From: Campylorhamphus procurvoides
Lineage: Eukaryota > Chordata > Aves > Passeriformes > Dendrocolaptidae
Assembly (NCBI GenBank): GCA_013396655.1
Contig: WBMV01008221.1
Location: 681,905-745,904 of the forward strand
Reading direction: 5' to 3'
DNA length: 64,000 nucleotides
In this document: piece after piece, positions 59,501-64,000 of the stretch
How positions within the stretch are numbered: the first letter of the stretch is position 1
How the letters are laid out: every line of letters starts with the position of its first letter
Program-made: the position numbers and the translations under genes
Notes under the pieces: generated by a model
The model's input: the letters and a program-made list of their open reading frames with translations, nothing else
Told to the model about the DNA's origin: nothing
The model's database searches: none

Positions 59501-61972
59501 GATGTAGAGGTATTGTGTGGAATTGCAATGTTTTTGCTCAAACGTCAGTGATAATATTCCTGGCATGCTGAAGCAGTGGATATTCCTGTGCCTCGGTACC
59601 TCATTATCTGCAGATGCCATAATGAGAATATGAATGCTGTCAATCACTTTGAGACACTTTGTAAAAGCAATAACACAGGAAAGTTTTCCTTGATTTTCTC
59701 TTACTGCCCTGTGCTGGTTGACTGGGAAAATCACTGGGATGTAACAAACTGGATGTTTGGCCTGTTCTTAACAAAGTTGGATCTGTCGGGTCTCAAGCCA
59801 CTCTCCTTGGATATGTCCAATTCTTTTCTTCAGAAGGGTCTAATGGCACACAGGGAACTCTTATGGAGTCTTTCAGACAGGTAAGACAGGTTTTGAGGGA
59901 CTTCCAGTGGTTCATCCCAGATATGACCACTGATGCCAGATAATTCTTAATTATAGCATTAAGGTTTGTGTTTACTTCAAGACTACATAGGCAGCTCAGG
60001 TTCAAAGCATTAAAATCACATGTTCTAACCCAAAAGTATTTGGAAAGCTTGAGGAGAACAGGCTATCCCTGGAAACCATCTTTTCATCCAGAAGGGCTCT
60101 CCCAAGCTAGATGTGTGAAGGTTTTTAATAAGTGTTATGAAATCCCTACAGAGGTAGATACAAAACATCTGCAATAGTTGACAGCTTCACAGATTTATTG
60201 AAGTTGTTTCTGAAAGGCATATTCGGTAAGTAAACATCTTGCAGTTCCTAATTATCAAAAGGGGAAATAGTTTGACTAGTCTCTCCTTATTTTTTGCTCA
60301 TTTCAGTTTGACATCCATGGAATATTGGGTAGATAATATTAATCTTCCTTGACTTTGATGTCTAAAAGTTAGACAATTAAGTCTGAGCTAGTTACCCTTT
60401 AAAGTCAGTGGAGTGAAACAGGGCAGTTTGTGCTAAGACAGAGTCTTAGCATTGGTCAAATGAATTGGATTTATAGTCTCCACTGATTATAAAAAAGGAT
60501 GTAGCTTAGTGACTAGTGCAGGCTCAATATCTGACTTGCTATATTTAATACTGGCTGAGAGTGATTCCACCCATCCCTGGCCAAAATATTGCACCATGCA
60601 CTGGTGTTTCCTACACATCTGGCAAAGAGCCTCTGGAAGATGAGGTGGCTCTCTAGGGGTGCTGGCTGGGGGGCTTCACCTCACCCAGCCATGCTGCAAA
60701 CCAGCCCAGCAAAATCTCCTTTCACATCAGCAGTGAGGATATAGTGTGTGCTGGAGGAGAAAAGATGACTGTGTTAAACTGGATGAAAATCCATACCAGG
60801 AATAGGAAAGCACCTCTGTTTCCCTAAGAAAAGATCACTGCATCCTTGCTCAACGTCACCAAATGGGATCCCAGATTTTGGGTCTGTTCTGCTTGTGCAG
60901 GACGAAGTGAGAGCCAAAGAGAGCATGGCCATTTCTGGAAGTTGCTCCTGTGTTCCTCTCCTCTCTTTTAAGTAATAAATCAATTAATTCAGTGCTGATT
61001 TTGCATTGCCCTTTTGAGTGTTAGAAGGCATGATAAAGAGTAATCACGAATGTGTTGGTGGAAGGTTTAAAGAGGCTTAAGACTCACAGATGATGAGGAT
61101 TGTGCCCACAGGTGGGAGGTGACACAGCTGGGTAGCAGAGCAGCAGTGTTGACCTCCACTGCTGGGTTGGTTCCTGGCCTTCTGTGCAGCTTCTGGTGTT
61201 ATCACTGCACCCTCCTACTGACCACATTTGAACAATTCTGTTGAGCTTTTTTCCTGCAAGCTGTTTGGATTTTCATTCTGGACCTACTTGAAGCCCTTTG
61301 TATTTTACATCGCTCCTGCTACAAGTCTTCTGAGCATGGCTCCTCACATCCTACCCTTGCATTTCACATAAACATAATTTAGCATAAAGGTGAACTTGAT
61401 TTTATCATTTCTTCAGGGCTCTGGACTGAAATTCAAACACAGTGTGTGTTCTTGCTGAATTCATTTTACTTGTATAAACTCACATTAGAAAGGTATTGCC
61501 TTCCAGAGGGTCACTGCAGACTTGCTCTGAGATCATTTTGTCATTGCAAGCTTGTGTGATAATAGGATTACCATAGGCATGTTTTGAAATCGTTCTGAGA
61601 TTGCTGTGAGGTTGTTAAGTCTCGATGCAAGAGTTTGCCTCACTAAGAGTGGCTAGAAAACCTGAGAAATGTAAATGTGTTACAAAAGGGGATACACTTG
61701 ACATATCTTGCTCACAAAAAGAAGCCATTTGTGTTTCTAGAAGTTTGGCAACAGACATAAAAGTAAATTAGGAATGCGTAAAAGAAATTAAATATTTATT
61801 GCAGGTCAGATTTACATATATACATGAAAGTACATACACAAAAATGCAAATGGAGTTATTATCAGTGTCTATAGAAGCAAATGCTGATATCAATACCCAA
61901 TTAAACAGCTGCATGTGGCACTGTGTTTTATCAGAGCAATAATGGTGTCTGTCTGCTGGGGCTGACCAGTTT
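56571..61972. other. Unique noncoding DNA
   Basis: This stretch holds the longest open frame of the window (57910-58347, minus, 145 codons) and a T17 run at 57270-57286. A possible 267-base exon at 59614-59880 has splice-like borders and is treated as a finding. The 58490-59010 region is GC-richer and open in several frames. None of the frames shows a domain I recognise. Confidence 0.55.
57270..57286. repeat. T17 homopolymer
   Basis: Seventeen consecutive T before GACTGAATT. In the opposite orientation it is a poly-A run without a recognisable retroposon body. Confidence 0.85.
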
Positions 61973-62231
61973 AGAATCACAGAATAATTTCGGTTGGAAA
62001 AAGCCTCCAAGATCCATTAGTCCAATCTTTAACCAATCCCCACCTTGTCAACTAGACCAGAGAACTGAGTGCCATTGTCCAGTTGTTCCTTGAATTCCTC
62101 CAGAGATGTTGACTCTACCACCTCCCTGGGAAGCCTGTTCCAATGCTTAAACTTATCTTTTCCATGGAGAAATGCTTCCTGATGTCCACCCTGAACCTCC
62201 ACTTGTGCAACATATTCTTTTGTCCTGTCCC
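61973..62231 (-). mobile_element. CR1 LINE, diverged 3' fragment
   Basis: The plus strand begins AGAATCACAGAATAATTTCG and GGTTGGAAAAAGCCTCCAAG. It runs on through CCTCCAGAGATGTTGACTC, CCACCTCCCTGGGAAGCCTG and TTCCAATGC to TTTTGTCCTGTCCCT. This follows the reverse complement of an avian CR1 3' end of a different, older-looking subfamily from the copies at 22.4 and 37.3 kb. The element lies on the minus strand and is truncated at its 5' end. Confidence 0.88.
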
Positions 62232-62832
62232 TATTGCAAAAATCATGTCATTTTTTTTATCATTAAGTAAAAATATTCCATTACCATCATTACCACTACA
62301 ACAGTGAGTATCCTGTTGTATATGTAGTCATGTGTGTTTTCTTGTTTGAAATCCTGGTAACTATTATATACAGAAGTTCTGATCAAATAGAAAGTGAACG
62401 AGCCCATAAAATTAATGTCATGGAAATAAAGAATTATTACAGCATACTCAACTTTTAAACAAGTAATGGGAAGTATTTAATTTCTGATTATCATTTTTGA
62501 TGCTGTTTGTGTTCTTAAGGCTTATTTAATGAAAGAAGAGCTTGTGTCTCTTTTAGGGAATATAAAATAACTCCACTCAGAGAGTTGTATTATATTCTGT
62601 CAGCTCCTTGGGTTTTTTCCCTTTTGATTACAGGACATATTTGCAATGTGATGTAGTGTAGCAGTATTATTTAAAATGTGGCTATTAAACTTACCTGCCA
62701 TTCTGAAAGCTAGGCAAACCTCATGGCATGAGGTACATCTGGGCTGTCCATGCACAGGGGTGGCTGGAGTTGTGGGACAAGGGTTCAGAGCTGCAGGTAC
62801 TTTAAAGGCAATGCTGCCAAGGGCTGCATTCA
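62232..62832. other. AT-rich noncoding DNA
   Basis: No gene or repeat is recognised. It separates two CR1-derived pieces and could be unique sequence between independent insertions. Confidence 0.55.
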
Positions 62833-62895
62833 TTGAATCATGGAATAATTTAGGTTGTCTGCAACCTCTGGATACCACCTACTCCAAGCCCTTGC
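62833..62895 (-). mobile_element. Short CR1 3'-tail remnant
   Basis: TTGAATCATGGAATAATTTA, GGTTG and CAACCTCTGGATACCACCTA with CTCCAAGCCC follow the CR1 3' terminus in reverse complement for about 60 bases. An internal stretch is missing or altered. The piece is on the minus strand, as are the other copies. It may be an independent, severely truncated insertion. Confidence 0.6.
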
Positions 62896-64000
62896 ACAAA
62901 GCTGTGTTAAACTTGTAAAATACCTTCATCTCTTTATTTAGTGTCTGATCTAATTTCAAAATTATCTCACCTTTCATTCAAGGGCATAAATGCACCTTTG
63001 AAAATGAAGTTTTATACTCAGTTTGCAAAAGGGCAAGCTGTGCTGGCCAAGACAGATGCACAGATTTCCCTCCCTGTCTCTCAGCTTTGTGCTTTCCTGC
63101 CAGGAATACTGCCTGTCTGCAGGACAATTGGTTATTATTTACATGGAGGCACAAGATCCTTGTAATAAAATGCCCATCAAAGCACCAAAACAGTCATCAG
63201 TGTGGGCTCATTTTTTCTCTTGGTATCATTCAGAGTTGCATACATGTGTCTCCCATGTTGACCCTTGCTGCAGAAATAAGAAGAGGTTAGTTATTAAAGC
63301 ACTGTGGTTTGAAATTGCCTTGGTAGTTGCTAAGCACATCTGTGATTACATCAACTTAGGTTTACCTAAAGATATAAAGCTTTGAGTGAAATATTAGAGA
63401 AGAAAGGAAAAATAAGGCTTTTATGTGTAAATGACATATGCTGGACCACCAAAATAAAAAACCTGCATGTGGTTATGTTCTGGGCTCCCTTTTATTTTGC
63501 AGCTCTGTGTGTACTGGCTCAAGGTCTACAGTTGCTGACCACTGCTTTGATTATCTCACTGTAGCACATAATGCTTTGTACCCAGAGAATGTATTCCAGC
63601 AAGCTCCTAAATTGTATTTGGACAAAGAATAATTGAACACTGGACAGAATAACAAATGCTATGGTCAAGTTTGCTTCATGGGTTTATCGTGTTGTATTAA
63701 CATGATAGAAATATGAATACTTAAATCTTATCTCAGGTATAGTTTATAACTGCATTAATCATTTACCGTATTATATATTTTTCATGTCACTAAGATTGTG
63801 AGGAAAAGATTCAATTTTCCCAGTGCAGTCAGTTGAATGTGGTTTAGATAAGTTAAAGGCATTGCATTAAACTGTTTCAACATGGTTTTCTCTTATAGAT
63901 CCTATAAAAGGATGGGGAACATATATCAAACAGTAATAACTTATATTTTACCTTTTTTTAAAGTCATATAGCAGCACATTTTCCATTTTCATTAAAATCA
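62896..64000. other. AT-rich noncoding DNA to window end
   Basis: Overlapping plus-strand open frames of 60-120 codons (63023-63385 is the longest) have no recognisable domain and no consistent splice signals. The last 400 bases are very AT-rich. No repeat is recognised. Confidence 0.55.

Noticed and set aside
1..64000. Search for tRNA, rRNA, snRNA, well-known conserved microRNA seeds and mitochondrial insertions
   Set aside because: No tRNA B-box with paired A-box, no rRNA or U-snRNA core and no let-7, miR-9, miR-124 or miR-137 type sequence was seen by eye. A formal search with tRNAscan-SE and Infernal would be decisive.

Overview
The window looks like vertebrate nuclear DNA, almost certainly from a bird. 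The clearest evidence is three recognisable CR1 LINE copies (22365-22880, 37315-37520, 61973-62231) plus one short remnant (62833-62895). They carry the avian 3' end, which reads here in reverse complement as GAATCATAG...GGTTGGAAGGGA. The sequence is AT-rich by eye, depleted in CpG, and full of stop codons in all six frames. Poly-A/T runs and short microsatellites are scattered through it. I see no CpG island, ribosomal RNA, tRNA, prokaryotic operon, phage, CRISPR array or mitochondrial insert. The species cannot be named. The CR1 copies fit a neoavian bird, but I cannot verify that.

I found no protein-coding gene I could defend. The longest open frames (about 100-145 codons) are what chance gives in 64 kb of such DNA, and none resembles a protein family I recognise. 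The window is best read as a gene desert or the inside of a very long intron. Two stretches have splice-like boundaries (42472-42497 and 59614-59880) and could be exons of an unannotated transcript; both are weak.

Layout. 1-10.5 kb is unique AT-rich DNA with a 21-bp tandem duplication at 681-722 and a thrice-repeated ATCCCWATTAA motif at 6241-6363. 10.5-22.3 kb is mostly unique, with candidate conserved blocks near 10.54-10.69 and 16.9-17.1 kb, an old amniote repeat remnant near 16.24 kb, a small minisatellite at 18.5 kb and a striking near-perfect hairpin at 20669-20734. 22.4-37.5 kb contains the first two CR1 copies and a cluster of TGACATGTCA palindromes at 35717-35773. 37.5-51 kb has an L3/CR1-like remnant, a polypurine tract and a candidate regulatory block near 43.9-44.5 kb. 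51-57 kb is AT-rich and contains further candidate regulatory blocks and a repeat-built element at 55246-55433. 57-64 kb holds the possible exon, a third CR1 and the CR1 remnant.

With no genes there is no pathway to describe. If the window has a function it is probably cis-regulatory: homeodomain-type TAATTA/TTAATTAA motifs cluster in several blocks. That needs cross-species alignment, which I could not run. I found no convincing new multi-gene system. The most unusual items are the 20.7-kb hairpin and the two separate clusters of the same TGACATGTCA palindrome.
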